DNA from: an uncultured Coriobacteriaceae bacterium
GTDB lineage: Bacteria; Actinomycetota; Coriobacteriia; Coriobacteriales; Atopobiaceae
Length of the DNA: 36,833 bases
Direction of reading: 5' to 3'
Assembly (NCBI GenBank): GCA_902786015.1
Contig: CADAAU010000025.1
Coordinates: 1-36,833 of the forward strand
Shown: in pieces, positions 1 to 8,084 of the stretch
Numbering within the stretch: the stretch's first letter is position 1
Layout: the number at the start of each line of letters is the position of its first letter
Notes under the pieces: generated by a model
What the model saw: the letters and a program-made list of their open reading frames with translations, nothing else
What the model was told of the DNA's origin: nothing
Database searches by the model: none
Program-made: the position numbers and the translations under genes

Positions 1-1
1 C

Positions 2-442
2 GTCGTGGAGCAGTGCGGGAAGCTCGACGAGGCAGGGCTGCCCTACAACTGCATCTACCTGGGCGGCATCGCCGGCGCGGGGCGCGCCGAGGAGACCGCC
101 GCGCGCTCGGCGGAGGTGCTCAACCAGATCCGCCCGCGGTTCATGTACCTCACCACCGTCACCATCTTCCCCGACTCCGAGCTCGGCGCCGAGGTGGCGC
201 GGGGCGACTTCGCTCCCATGAGCGAGCTCGAGCGGTTCCGCGAGTTCCGCGCGCTCGTGGCAGCGCTGGAGAACCCCATCGTCGTCGACACGCGCCTGGT
301 GACCAACTCCATCGGCTTCGTCGCCGAGCTGCCGGCCGACCGCGAGGAGTGCCTGGCCGCGCTCGACGAGGCCATCGCTGGCTTCTCGGAGGACGACGAG
401 CGTAGGCTCTCGCGCAGGAGGGCGATGATGCGCACGATCTGA
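2..442 (+). CDS. Radical-SAM protein, C-terminal fragment (gene enters from left)
   Basis: The frame is open from the first bases of the window to a TGA at 440-442, so the true start lies outside. The visible 146 residues resemble the C-terminal end of HemN/Elp3-like radical-SAM enzymes: a strand with TTVTIFPDSELG, then a helix-rich tail with a VTNSIGFVAELP segment and an Arg-rich end (RRLSRRRAMM). The CxxxCxxC cluster motif would be upstream and cannot be seen, so the substrate cannot be named. The gene ends 81 bp before the ArsR-type regulator and is probably an independent host gene. Radical-SAM membership is family knowledge applied to a partial sequence. Confidence 0.6.
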   Translation, partial: VVEQCGKLDEAGLPYNCIYLGGIAGAGRAEETAARSAEVLNQIRPRFMYLTTVTIFPDSELGAEVARGDFAPMSELERFREFRALVAALENPIVVDTRLVTNSIGFVAELPADREECLAALDEAIAGFSEDDERRLSRRRAMMRTI

Positions 443-468
443 CGCGGAGACCTTACTTGCAGTGATTG

Positions 469-494
469 GTATACTTGAAACGTATACTTGAAAC
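469..494 (+). promoter_or_regulatory. Tandem 13-bp repeat upstream of the ArsR-type regulator
   Basis: GTATACTTGAAAC occurs twice head to tail (469-481 and 482-494), 30 bp before the regulator start. Because GTATAC is itself palindromic, the pair also forms an inverted repeat with 7-bp spacing. This is typical of an operator for a dimeric winged-helix regulator, so autoregulation by the following ArsR-like protein is inferred. Confidence 0.55.
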
Positions 495-523
495 CTGCAT
501 GATGTACGAGGGGTGAGTCGCGT

Positions 524-838
524 ATGGATCTGATTGAGGTATTCAAGGCACTGTCCAACGAGACGCGCCTCAACATCTTGCTCTGGCTCAAGGATCCTGG
601 AACCAACTTTGGCCCCCAAGGCATCCATTTCTCCGAGCCGATTGACCTCAAGGGCGGCGTCTGCGTGGAGAGTATCAGCGAGAGAGCTGGTATATCCCAA
701 TCAACGGCATCAAACTACCTCGCCATGATGCGTCGAGCGGGTCTCCTGCTGTCGGAGCGGCATGGCAAGTGGACGTACTATCGCCGGAATGAAGAGGTAA
801 TTGCGGAGCTTGCTCGGCGAATTGAGACAGAACTCTGA
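524..838 (+). CDS. ArsR-family winged-helix transcriptional regulator
   Basis: A 104-residue protein, normal ArsR length. The N-terminus (MDLIEVFKALSNETRLNILLW) is the classic ArsR first helix, and the recognition helix lies in ERAGISQSTASNYLAMMRRAGLL (about residues 48-70), followed by a wing with KWTYYRRNEE. There is no CxC metal motif in the recognition helix, so a classical As/Cd sensor is unlikely. An insert (KDPGTNFGPQGIHFSEP) sits between helix 1 and the HTH, seen in ArsR members beside flavin oxidoreductases. It lies on the same strand 120 bp upstream of the oxidoreductase gene and probably controls it and itself. The ATG at 524 gives the normal ArsR N-terminus. Confidence 0.85.
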   Translation: MDLIEVFKALSNETRLNILLWLKDPGTNFGPQGIHFSEPIDLKGGVCVESISERAGISQSTASNYLAMMRRAGLLLSERHGKWTYYRRNEEVIAELARRIETEL

Positions 839-927
839 TTGATAGTGTGTAATACATTCTACCGTTCAACAAAGAATAACTACCTATAGTCTTATATATC
901 GAGAAATATCGAAATGTAGTTCTATAC

Positions 928-958
928 TGGTGCCACCTACAACTCAAGGGGGGCACCA
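928..958 (+). promoter_or_regulatory. Hairpin enclosing the ribosome binding site of the oxidoreductase gene
   Basis: TGGTGCC (928-934) and GGCACCA (952-958) form a perfect 7-bp stem. Its right arm touches the ATG at 959, and the G-rich Shine-Dalgarno run (about 947-953) lies in the loop and stem. The intergenic stretch 841-927 is AT-rich and holds a TATACT at 923-928 that could be a -10 box, with no good -35. The hairpin could be an operator half-site pair or an RNA structure that masks the start; the sequence does not decide. Confidence 0.4.
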
Positions 959-2887
959 ATGGAACTCACGCATATCTTTGAACCCATCACCATCAACGGA
1001 CTGACCATCAAAAATCGCATGGTTGTGTCAGCCATGGCCAGCTGCTATTGCAGCGAGGATGGTATGCCTACCGAGAAGTTCATGGCCTATCACGAGCGCA
1101 AGGCGCGTGGTGGCTTTGGTGCCATCATCACGGAGGACTTCTGCGTGTGCCCTGAAGCCGGTGCTTTCAAGCGTCTCGGCGGGCTGTGGAACGACGAACA
1201 GATGAAGGCATATCGTGCGTTTACCCAGCGCATCCACGATGCTGGCGCGAAGATTATCGTGCAGCTCTATCATGCCGGGCGTCAGACGTCGAGTCGCGTG
1301 ACGGGCGTACAGTGCGTGGCGCCCTCTGCTATCAAGGATCCCACGGTTGGGGAGACTCCCCATGCGCTGACAGTTGACGAAATCCATGCACTGGAGCAGC
1401 GCTTCGTGGACGCTGCCGTCCGCGCCAAGGCCGCAGGCTTTGATGGTGTGGAGATCCATGGCGCCCACGGCTACCTCATCAACCAGTTTGCCTCCCCGTA
1501 TTCCAACAAGCGTAGCGACGAGTATGGTGGCACTACCGTCAATCGCGCACGCTTTGCGACCGAGGTCATCGCGGCGGTGCGCGCAGCGGTTGGAGCGGAC
1601 TTCCCCATCATCTACCGCATGAGCTCGGTGGAGTTTGTGCCAGGCGGCCTGCAGCTCGAGGAGACCAAGGTCATTGCCCGCTTGGTAGAAGAGGCAGGCG
1701 CCGACCTCATCCACGTCTCGCAGGGCGTCTTTGCCTCGTGTCGTAACATCATCCCGCCTTTCGCGATTCCAGTGGCAGGCTTTGCCGACCATGCGGCAGC
1801 CATTAAGCAGGCTGTGAAGGTGCCGGTCATGGCGGTCGGCCGCATCAATGACCCCCTTCTTGCAGACACCATCATCGCTACAGGAAAGGCCGACCTGTGT
1901 GCCATGGGTCGTGCGTCGCTGGCCGACCCCGACATGCCCAACAAGGCACGTGAGGGTCGCCTGTGCGACGTCAATCGCTGCATTGGCTGCCTGCAGGGTT
2001 GCGACGGCGAGCTCGAGCAGGGACTTCCCATCCGCTGCTTGGTCAACCCGTTGACGGGCAAGGAGGATGAGTACGACCTGTCGCCTGTGAGTGAACCGCG
2101 TCGCGTGGTTGTCGTAGGCGGCGGTGTGTCGGGCTGCGAGGCGGCGCTCGTAGCGGCGCGGCGTGGCCATACGGTGACGCTGCTCGAGAGCTCCCAGGAG
2201 CTTGGTGGCCAGTGGCTGGCGGCTGCCGCTCCGCTCGCCAAGGGTGACTTCACGTCGTTCGTTGCGTGGCAGCAACGACAGCTCGAACAGCTTGGGGTCG
2301 AGGTGCTTCTTGGTGTGGAGGCGACGCGTGAGACCATCGACGGGTTGGCCCCAGATGCGGTCATCCTTGCAGTGGGCTCTCGTCCCGCGATGCCTCCCAT
2401 TCCCGGCCTTCGCGAGTACGGGGTCGTGGCTCAAGACATCCTGCGTGGTCGTGCCGAGTTCGGTAACCGCGCGGTGGTCATCGGTGGTGGTTTGGTAGGC
2501 GCCGAGACGGCCGATTTCGTGGCCGAGGGTGGTAGCTCGGACGTCACTATCGTGGAGATGCTCGACCAGATCGTACGTGATGGCGAGCCTGCCCCCACCT
2601 CCTTCCTGCTCGAGCGCCTGGCAGCTCACGGGGTGAACGTGCTTACCTCGGCGGCCGTCAAGAGTGTTGAGGCAGATGCCGTTGTATACGAGAAGAGCGG
2701 CGATCAGGTCCGTCTGGGCGATGTGGATACCGTCATTGTCGCTATTGGCGCACGTGCGAACACGAACCTCGCAGGCACGTTGGCGGATGCGCCTTACCAG
2801 GTGGTCTCCGTCGGCGATTGCAACGAGCGGGCCAAGAACGGTTACCGAGGCATTCAGGAAGGCTTTGAGGCGGGCCTGCGCGTGTAG
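959..2887 (+). CDS. NADH:flavin oxidoreductase, old yellow enzyme/2,4-dienoyl-CoA reductase type
   Basis: 642 residues with the standard order of this family. First comes an FMN-binding TIM barrel (about 1-350) with EIHGAHGYLINQF and the MGRASLADPDMP segment. Next is a 4Fe-4S motif CIGCLQGC with a further Cys in LPIRCLVNP (about residues 341-365). Last is a pyridine-nucleotide disulfide oxidoreductase half with two dinucleotide folds (VVVVGGGVSGCEAA and AVVIGGGLVGAETA). Known members reduce enoyl C=C bonds of CoA esters, bile-acid intermediates or xenobiotics using NAD(P)H; the substrate here is not readable. It starts at ATG 959 behind AAGGGGGG and follows the ArsR-type gene. The last codons (EGFEAGLRV then stop) run into phage-derived DNA, so the extreme C-terminus may be altered by a few residues. 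Confidence 0.88.
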   Translation: MELTHIFEPITINGLTIKNRMVVSAMASCYCSEDGMPTEKFMAYHERKARGGFGAIITEDFCVCPEAGAFKRLGGLWNDEQMKAYRAFTQRIHDAGAKIIVQLYHAGRQTSSRVTGVQCVAPSAIKDPTVGETPHALTVDEIHALEQRFVDAAVRAKAAGFDGVEIHGAHGYLINQFASPYSNKRSDEYGGTTVNRARFATEVIAAVRAAVGADFPIIYRMSSVEFVPGGLQLEETKVIARLVEEAGADLIHVSQGVFASCRNIIPPFAIPVAGFADHAAAIKQAVKVPVMAVGRINDPLLADTIIATGKADLCAMGRASLADPDMPNKAREGRLCDVNRCIGCLQGCDGELEQGLPIRCLVNPLTGKEDEYDLSPVSEPRRVVVVGGGVSGCEAALVAARRGHTVTLLESSQELGGQWLAAAAPLAKGDFTSFVAWQQRQLEQLGVEVLLGVEATRETIDGLAPDAVILAVGSRPAMPPIPGLREYGVVAQDILRGRAEFGNRAVVIGGGLVGAETADFVAEGGSSDVTIVEMLDQIVRDGEPAPTSFLLERLAAHGVNVLTSAAVKSVEADAVVYEKSGDQVRLGDVDTVIVAIGARANTNLAGTLADAPYQVVSVGDCNERAKNGYRGIQEGFEAGLRV

Positions 2888-2890
2888 CGC
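2872..2890. other. Prophage/host junction (left edge of the prophage remnant)
   Basis: Host coding sequence of the oxidoreductase ends here on the plus strand, while a minus-strand phage tail gene runs out of recognisable phage sequence at GRYTRR. The phage gene is cut mid-protein and no integrase or att core is present, so this is a deletion edge rather than an intact attachment site. The exact base is uncertain within about 20 bp. Confidence 0.55.
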
Positions 2891-3439
2891 CCGTCCTCGT
2901 CGGTCACGGGAAGGCCAGCGCCGAATCCGTAGAGCGCCGTGTAGACGTCCTGCTCGAGCACCATGCGCATGCATCCGGCCATGTTCTTGCCGTAGGTGAA
3001 GCGAAGGCCCCTCCAGCTGCCGAGCTGCTCCTTGAAGCTTATGGACCGCGACGCCACGCGCCCGCCAGCAACCGTTATCACGGGCTCCACCTCGCCGCCC
3101 CAGACCTCGGCGACCCGCCGAAGCGCCCAGAGCGCGTTCACGTGGTAGAGCACGCAGCCCGCAGTGCCGGCAACGTCGCACGACGCAATCGTCCAGCGCG
3201 TGGGTGCCAGCGCGACCGCCAGAGCCTGCCGCGCCGTCCTCGAGACGAGGTGCTGCTCCTCGATGAAGTCGTCCAGCAGCTCGCACAGGGATGATTCTGC
3301 GTACACCGAGCACAAGCCCTCAAGCGGCTCATCGGTGCGAACCACCACGTGCTCGCGCCAGATGCCACCGTCCTGCCAAAGCAACCGGTCGCCCTTCGTC
3401 GGAACCTCGCGGCACTCGAACTCGAGCGTGTCCTCACCA

Positions 3440-3525
3440 CTTCGAGCGTTAAGCGAGCGTGCCCTCTGGCACGTTCGCAGCGAGAAGGCGCGGGCGTCTG
3501 AGCCCGCGCTCGCTATGGCAAAGCT
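3440..3525. repeat. Small double-hairpin insertion in the tail gene
   Basis: Two adjacent perfect or near-perfect hairpins interrupt the tail protein frame. Hairpin A has GCGAGCGTGCC (3453-3463) facing GGCACGTTCGC (3468-3478) with loop CTCT and one mismatch. Hairpin B is 3479-3495 facing 3502-3514, with a 13-bp stem, a 4-base bulge and a 6-base loop. The flanking residues HTEEL and SGEDTLEF look contiguous in the tail protein, so about 85-95 bp appears inserted. The shape matches REP/BIME-like or other miniature palindromic elements. No second copy is seen in the window. Confidence 0.5.
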
Positions 3526-3627
3526 CAAAAAGTTCCTCGGTGTGGACGAGCTCGCCGACGACGGGCAGGATGCCGATGCGCTCGTCGAACCGGTCGAACC
3601 AGAAGATCGTGGGAACCGCGCCGGCCA

Positions 3628-3822
3628 TCACAGCCACCTCTCGCGGAAGCTGCTTGCATGGGAGGAGCATCCCGTGAAGCTCAGCTCGCAGCTACCAGGA
3701 GAAAGCGAGAAGAAGTCGCTCGCCAGCGTCACGTAGGCGCGGGCATCAATACCGTCGATGGTCACGCCCTCGGTCTCGCAGTCGATGCGCACCGCAGGCT
3801 CGGCGGCAAGGGCTACGGACTC
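3628..3822 (-). pseudogene. Distal tail protein (Dit-like), C-terminal fragment
   Basis: The minus-strand frame from about 3822 to TGA 3630-3628 gives ESVALAAEPAVRIDC, then ARAYVTLASDFFSLSPG, SFTGCSSH and a final FRERWL. The SDFFxLxPG...SFxGCSSH...FRERW pattern is typical of the C-terminal end of siphophage distal tail (Dit) proteins. There is no start of its own: upstream the frame runs out inside the preceding tail-completion fragment. The major tail protein and tape measure normally found between those two genes are absent, so a large internal deletion is inferred. A plain 1-base frameshift in a single gene cannot be excluded. Confidence 0.5.
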
Positions 3823-4028
3823 CGCATCGCCATGACCTCCCGCACTACCATCACGGTCACCACGACAGACCCGCGCTCCTCCTCGGCCAGCCGGGAGCCG
3901 CGCGAGAACGCACCCCCCGTAACCACGATGGGCTCCTCGCAGTCCAGCGCCGACGGCAAAGCTTTTGTGAAGCAGCTTGTGAAGTGGGCGTCTGCCAGCA
4001 GTTTTACTATCGAGTCCGCGCAGCTCAT
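3813..4028 (-). pseudogene. Tail-completion/minor capsid-like protein, N-terminal fragment
   Basis: It starts at ATG 4028, overlapping the stop of the connector gene (ATGA), with MSCADSIVKLLADAHF. The frame continues through SALDCEEPIVV and RLAEEERGSVVVTVMVVRE, then stops after 71 residues at 3813. Its position directly after the connector fits a tail-completion or minor capsid protein. After VVRE the reading frame switches to Dit-like sequence, marking a deletion or frameshift junction near 3823-3835. The family assignment rests mostly on position and style. Confidence 0.45.
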
Positions 4029-4642
4029 CTCACCACCAGCTCCCAGTGGTGCACGTGCCCGTTGAAGTCCTCGCACCGCCTGCACTCGGCCACGAGGTAG
4101 GAATGCCCGCCGATGTCGATGCGCGACCCCGCAGGCACCTCGAAAGCACCGTCGCTGTTCAGCGCGTCGACGTAGACCTTCCCGCCGCCGGCGTCCGCGC
4201 CCCTGTGCCCGTCGTCCACGACCGATTGCGTCCTGGCGAACCGCACGTGCGACACGGCCACGCCCTCGGCATAGCCACCAGTTCCGTCAGGCACCCGCAC
4301 CACGGCATCCTCGGCCAGCAAACGTAATGGTATCGGCCGCAGGCTCCTCATCATCTCAAAAGCGTCGGCGGTGGCAATCTCCTCGCCGGTCGTTCCCTCA
4401 TCCTCGTAGTGTGTCACCTTGAAGTCCCCGATGGAAAACCCGCCGACCCGCCCCTCGCCGAACTCGGCGAATGCGTCCACGGCCGCGCACACGGCCTTTT
4501 GGCAGGCTTCCAGCTCGTCATCGGAAGGCTCAGCGCCGCCCACCAGTCAACGAACGTGCCGCGTCGCCGCAGACAGCGCAAGCCCGAAGGCGGCCTCCGA
4601 AAGACCGCCCCCGTAAACGTCCTTGTAGAACTGATATGTCAC
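4025..4642 (-). pseudogene. Phage head-tail connector, broken by an in-frame stop
   Basis: A GTG at 4642, 17 bp after the capsid stop, opens MTYQFYKDVYGGGLSEAAF, typical of gp6-like head-tail connectors. After 31 codons comes TGA (4549-4547). The same frame then continues as LVGGAEPSDDELEACQKAV and AVDAFAEFGEG, so the stop is a nonsense mutation. From about MMRSLRPIPLRLL on, the sequence looks like a different small head protein (VPDGTGGYAEGV, DALNSDGAFEVPAGSRIDIGG, HVHHWELVVR), suggesting two neighbouring genes were fused in frame by deletion. Restart at GTG 4543 would give a 172-residue product. The stop at 4025 overlaps the next gene start. Confidence 0.55.
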
Positions 4643-4658
4643 TGCAGCGGCCACGGGG

Positions 4659-4733
4659 CTACTCCGTGCTCGCGCTCACGTACACGCCGTCGAGCTTGTT
4701 CTCCGGCACGCTCACGATGCCGTACTTGCGGTA
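4659..4733 (-). pseudogene. Major capsid protein, C-terminal piece cut off by the RIT element
   Basis: 25 codons on the minus strand read YRK then YGIVSVPENKLDGVY and end VSASTE-stop (TAG 4661-4659). Joined to the capsid portion at 8255-9193, whose last phage residues are DSYMLKYR, this restores a normal capsid C-terminus. The first 8 bases, TACCGCAA on the minus strand (4733-4726), are repeated at the other side of the element (8254-8247). This shows directly that the RIT element sits inside the capsid gene. Confidence 0.85.
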
Positions 4734-4759
4734 AACCCCAACCGCCATAAAACCCAAAC
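4726..4759 (+). repeat. Left terminal inverted repeat of the RIT element
   Basis: It starts with TTGCGGTA (shared with the capsid target), then AACCCCAACCGCC and AAAACCCAAAC. It pairs with 8196-8230 with one base gap and three or so mismatches. Immediately inside, TTGGGAAGGTTATC (4760-4773) faces GATAACCCTCCCAA (4789-4802), a 13-of-14 hairpin likely used for recombinase binding. Confidence 0.85.
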
Positions 4760-4826
4760 TTGGGAAGGTTATCACCCAGGTGAGCAGCGATAACCCTCCC
4801 AAAGGGTTTTGGTTTTTCGTTGTCCC

Positions 4827-5867
4827 TCATTTCTTGGACATGCCGCACAGTTCGAGAAGCGTTGCACCTGAGGGCTTCCACCTTTTGGGCACGCCCCGGT
4901 CTTCCTCGCTGGACAATGTCGCCAGCGCCTTGGCCTTGTCCTCGGTGGTGATGTCCAAGTACCTCATCGTGGTCTCCACGCTTTCGTGGCCGAGCAGGAA
5001 CTTGATCTCGACTATGTTCATCCCATCCTCGAGCCAATGTGATGCCTTCGCGTGCCTCAGCTGGTGGGCATGTGCCTTGGGCGGGACGTCTGGGCAATTC
5101 TCGTGGGCCATCCTCGCGTACAGCTTTATCCGCTTGTCGATCGCAGGCTCGGTGAGCGCCCGTCCCGTGACGGGACTTGCGAAGACGAACGCGTCATCCG
5201 GACTTGACGGGTGCTCGTCGCGAAGCCACGCGCGGATTATAGATACGGCCTTGGGCATGAGGTAGGCGGTCCTCAGCTTCCCACCCTTGCCCCGTATCGT
5301 GAGGTAGGGCTTGGGTGCATCGACATGGACCTGCCCGACCGTCAGGAACCGCGCCTCGCCGAGCCGCAGCGCGCACGAGTAGAGGAGCGTCAGAATTGCC
5401 AGGTCGCGCCTGCCCACGCGGGTGGTGGTGTCCGGCGCGGACAGCAGGGCCCTCACGGCGTCGCGTGACATGCCCTCGACCCTCGTCTTCCTCGGCCTCT
5501 GCCTCTTGATGGCCGACGCGTCGACGTACAGGTACGAGAGCGTGGCGTCGCGGCTGCCGAGGTACTCGAGTAGCCGCCTGATTGCCGCGAGGCGGTTGTT
5601 GCAGGTGTCGGGCGAGCAGCCACGCACGTCTCGCAGCCAGGCGATCCATCGCTCGATCCACCGCCTCTCCAGGTGGGCGTATCCGAGGGAGGTCGCGTCG
5701 ACGCCCTCGCCCTGGAGGAACGCGAGGTAGAGCGCGATGGCGTCGCGATATCCCTTGAGCGTGTGGTGCGAGCTCGTCAGGAAGGTCGGGGCGTGCTCGT
5801 GGACGAAATCGTGTATGCAACGGGCAACGAGGATGGACTCGCTGCCGGCGGCAGGTCTTCTAGCCAT
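4827..5867 (-). CDS. ritC: RIT tyrosine recombinase C
   Basis: 346 residues. The N-terminal SAM-like core-binding domain (about 10-110) is followed by the catalytic domain. The active-site set is complete: Arg in LLYSCALRLGEARFL, His/Arg in HAHQLRHAKASHW, His in FLLGHES, and the nucleophile Tyr in TTMRYLDI. It starts at ATG 5867, overlapping the stop of recombinase B by 8 bp, so the three genes are translationally coupled. It ends about 70 bp inside the left terminal repeat. It acts on the element ends together with A and B. RIT order A-B-C is family knowledge; the gene name is by position. Confidence 0.85.
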   Translation of the reverse strand: MARRPAAGSESILVARCIHDFVHEHAPTFLTSSHHTLKGYRDAIALYLAFLQGEGVDATSLGYAHLERRWIERWIAWLRDVRGCSPDTCNNRLAAIRRLLEYLGSRDATLSYLYVDASAIKRQRPRKTRVEGMSRDAVRALLSAPDTTTRVGRRDLAILTLLYSCALRLGEARFLTVGQVHVDAPKPYLTIRGKGGKLRTAYLMPKAVSIIRAWLRDEHPSSPDDAFVFASPVTGRALTEPAIDKRIKLYARMAHENCPDVPPKAHAHQLRHAKASHWLEDGMNIVEIKFLLGHESVETTMRYLDITTEDKAKALATLSSEEDRGVPKRWKPSGATLLELCGMSKK

Positions 5868-6861
5868 CGAGCGGCACCCCCTCCCACGGAGCGGGGATCA
5901 AGCCGTCCATCCCGTCCCCAGTGAGCGCGAGGAGCTTGTCTGCGAGGCGGGGCACCACCGAGTAGTAGTAGAGCGTCGAGGAAATCTTCCTGTGGCCCAT
6001 CGACCTGGAGAGCCAGAGCAGTTGGCCACCCGCCTCGAAGCAGTCGCAGTCCCATGCGGATATGTTCTCTATGGCATAGTTATGCCTGAGGTCGTATGCG
6101 ACCACCGATCCCCTCGGGCCGTTGGCCCTCTCCCACAGTGAGTCAAAGTTGTAATCCACCCACTTCGTGCCGTAATGGTTTCCCCTGGCCGACTGGAAGA
6201 ACCACTCACGGCCGGGGACCAGGGCCTCCGCGGAGGCGTCGTAGCGGGCGAGGACGTCGGCCATCGTCGGGTGAAGCGCCACGTAGTGCTGGTCGGGGCC
6301 TTTGGACCTGCGTATGTCGAGCACGCCCTCCCCGAGGTCGACGTCGGTCCTCCTTAGCAGCCTCGCCTCGGTCGTCCGGATGCCGCTGCTGTAAAGCAGG
6401 CGGAAGAAGGTCGGGCACACGATTGCCCGCAACCGTCCGGCAAGTCCCTTGCCGCGGGCATCGATCGAGTCGCACTCCGCGAAGAATCGGGCAAGCTCGT
6501 CGTGCGTGAACGCATGGGGGACGTATGCCTTCGTCTCCGACCTCGGGGCCGGCGGCACGGTGACCGTCACGAGGCCACGCGCCACAGCCCACGCGCAGAA
6601 CGATCGGGCTGCGCAGGTCCTCGACGCGCACGACCGCATGGTCTCGGTCTCCCTCCTTGAGCACCAGGTGTCAACCATCTCCTGGGTAAGCGCTTCGGCG
6701 TCGGGAAACAGACGGCTGCAGTGCAGGTCGAAGTAGCGCAGGTACCTTTGCGAGCATGGGCTCCACCCGTTGCACGCCTCCCTGTATTCGACGTACGCCG
6801 CCAGGTGTTCGGCGATGCAGGACACGAAGTCGCCCTTGCCAACGTTCGTATCGCCCGTCAT
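5860..6861 (-). CDS. ritB: RIT tyrosine recombinase B
   Basis: 333 residues from ATG 6861, which overlaps the TGA of recombinase A (ATGA); the frame is open further upstream but that would overlap gene A out of frame. Catalytic residues visible: Arg in RLLYSSGIRTTEARLL, Asp-Leu-Arg-His in VAYDLRHNYAIENI, Gly-His in SRSMGHRKI, and Tyr candidates in SSTLYYYSVVP. Length and arrangement fit the middle recombinase of RIT trios. The gene stops at 5860 inside the start of recombinase C. Confidence 0.85.
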   Translation of the reverse strand: MTGDTNVGKGDFVSCIAEHLAAYVEYREACNGWSPCSQRYLRYFDLHCSRLFPDAEALTQEMVDTWCSRRETETMRSCASRTCAARSFCAWAVARGLVTVTVPPAPRSETKAYVPHAFTHDELARFFAECDSIDARGKGLAGRLRAIVCPTFFRLLYSSGIRTTEARLLRRTDVDLGEGVLDIRRSKGPDQHYVALHPTMADVLARYDASAEALVPGREWFFQSARGNHYGTKWVDYNFDSLWERANGPRGSVVAYDLRHNYAIENISAWDCDCFEAGGQLLWLSRSMGHRKISSTLYYYSVVPRLADKLLALTGDGMDGLIPAPWEGVPLDG

Positions 6862-8084
6862 CTCCCGAACACCCCCTCGCGCACCGGGAAGCGCTCGACG
6901 CTGAGGGAGCACGTGCGCAGCCGCTCGACGTCTGCGGCAAGGTAGCGGTCCAACGACGCCGGATCCGAATGCCCCAGCGTCGCGCTGACCACCGCGCGCG
7001 GCACACCCGCGTCCACCATCCGCGTCGCCGCATGATGCCTGAACAGGTGCGTACCACGTCGGTCGCCGCGTTCCATCCTCACCTTGGCCGCGTCGTAGAT
7101 TCTCGAGGCGGCGTTCGAGACGCATGTGGACCCGATTGGTCCGTACGGTGGCCTGCATGACAGGAACAGATGCGGGTCATCGCTGCCCGGCCGATCCCGT
7201 TCCAGGTAATCAAGCACCGAGTTGCCCACGATGGGCACGAGCGGCAGCACGAGCGGCTCGCCCGTCTTCCTCTGAACGACGCGTATCTCGTCCGCCTCCC
7301 ACGCGAAGGACTCGATCAGCATCCCGGCGATGTCGCACGCGCGCAGGCCCGTCAGCATGAGGAGCCATCCGATGGACCGATCGCGGAGACACAGCCCAGA
7401 GTCCTCGCTTGCAAGCGCGGATCTCACGAGCCCCACCTCATCCGGGGTCAGATACTGTATGTTTCTGCGCACCCTCCTCACGGGAGGGAGAAAGGAGCAT
7501 ACGCGCGCGGCATCAACGTTCCACCTTCCCAAATCGGATGCCAGCACCATCGCCACGCTCTCCTTGTACGACCATGACAGCGCGGGCAGGCCATCCTTCC
7601 CCAGGAACACCGAGATCACATCGGTCTCGGCGACGTCTGCCAACGTCTCGCATCCCAGCTCCTGCAGCGACATGAAGAACGTCGACGCGCTTGACGCGCA
7701 GCTGCTCACCGTCGACAGTCGTAGCCCCCTCGCCAAGCCCGCCTCTGAGAACGCGTCCACGACCTCGCGGAAGCACGGCATGAGCCCCAGACGGGCCCCA
7801 CGCTCAAAGAGGGCATGCCCCTCTCCTGGATTCGGGCAATCGCCGTGCATCTCAAAGTACTTGAGGAGGCCGAATATGGCCCTGGCCTTCCTGACAGTCC
7901 CGGACGTGCCCAGCTCCCCGCAACGTATGAGGCATGCTTCCTCAAGGGATTCGCATTCTCTGCCGCGCCGTGAGAGCCATCTGATTTCCGTCATCACCTC
8001 CGTCCTGTATGAGTCGGAGAACCCATTTCGCCTCATCTGGGACATCAGGCTCTCGGCTGATCCGAGCAGCTTTTCGAACGCCAT
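6858..8084 (-). CDS. ritA: RIT tyrosine recombinase A
   Basis: About 408 residues. ATG 8084 is preferred over ATG 8090 because GAGGAGG then lies 8 bases upstream. Catalytic set: Arg in LMLTGLRACDIAGM, His-x-x-Arg in HLFRHHAATRM, Gly-His in SATLGHSDPAS, and Tyr in LDRYLAADVERLR. The C-terminal DVERLRTCSL signature recurs in the first recombinase of the second RIT element at 22.4-23.6 kb. First gene of a tightly overlapping trio, reading away from the right end of the element. Confidence 0.87.
   Translation of the reverse strand: MAFEKLLGSAESLMSQMRRNGFSDSYRTEVMTEIRWLSRRGRECESLEEACLIRCGELGTSGTVRKARAIFGLLKYFEMHGDCPNPGEGHALFERGARLGLMPCFREVVDAFSEAGLARGLRLSTVSSCASSASTFFMSLQELGCETLADVAETDVISVFLGKDGLPALSWSYKESVAMVLASDLGRWNVDAARVCSFLPPVRRVRRNIQYLTPDEVGLVRSALASEDSGLCLRDRSIGWLLMLTGLRACDIAGMLIESFAWEADEIRVVQRKTGEPLVLPLVPIVGNSVLDYLERDRPGSDDPHLFLSCRPPYGPIGSTCVSNAASRIYDAAKVRMERGDRRGTHLFRHHAATRMVDAGVPRAVVSATLGHSDPASLDRYLAADVERLRTCSLSVERFPVREGVFGR

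Larger units (their letters stand above)
2854..3628 (-). pseudogene. Phage tail endopeptidase/minor structural protein, N-terminal part, interrupted and truncated
   Basis: The gene starts at ATG 3628 (its A overlaps the TGA of the preceding tail gene) with MAGAVPTIFWFDRFDERIG. It reads to HTEEL, then hits an unrelated hairpin-rich stretch with a TAA at 3449-3451. The phage frame resumes near 3439 as SGEDTLEFECREVPTKGD and continues to LYGFGAGLPVTDEDGRYTRR near 2880. The YGFGxxLxxxDE segment is typical of siphophage tail-associated endopeptidases that form the tail tip. The family is usually several hundred residues longer; the C-terminal part was lost at the host junction. The resumed frame runs on to 2854 inside the oxidoreductase gene. 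This is a non-functional remnant. Confidence 0.7.

Noticed and set aside
1028..3313. 761-residue open frame on the minus strand opposite the oxidoreductase
   Set aside because: It mirrors codon bias of the plus-strand gene, has low-complexity Arg/Ala/His-rich sequence and no start signal; a GC-rich antisense shadow.
5860..7158. 432-residue version of the second RIT recombinase with a 99-residue N-terminal extension
   Set aside because: The extension overlaps recombinase A in another frame; the ATG at 6861 makes the usual ATGA coupling and gives the normal length.
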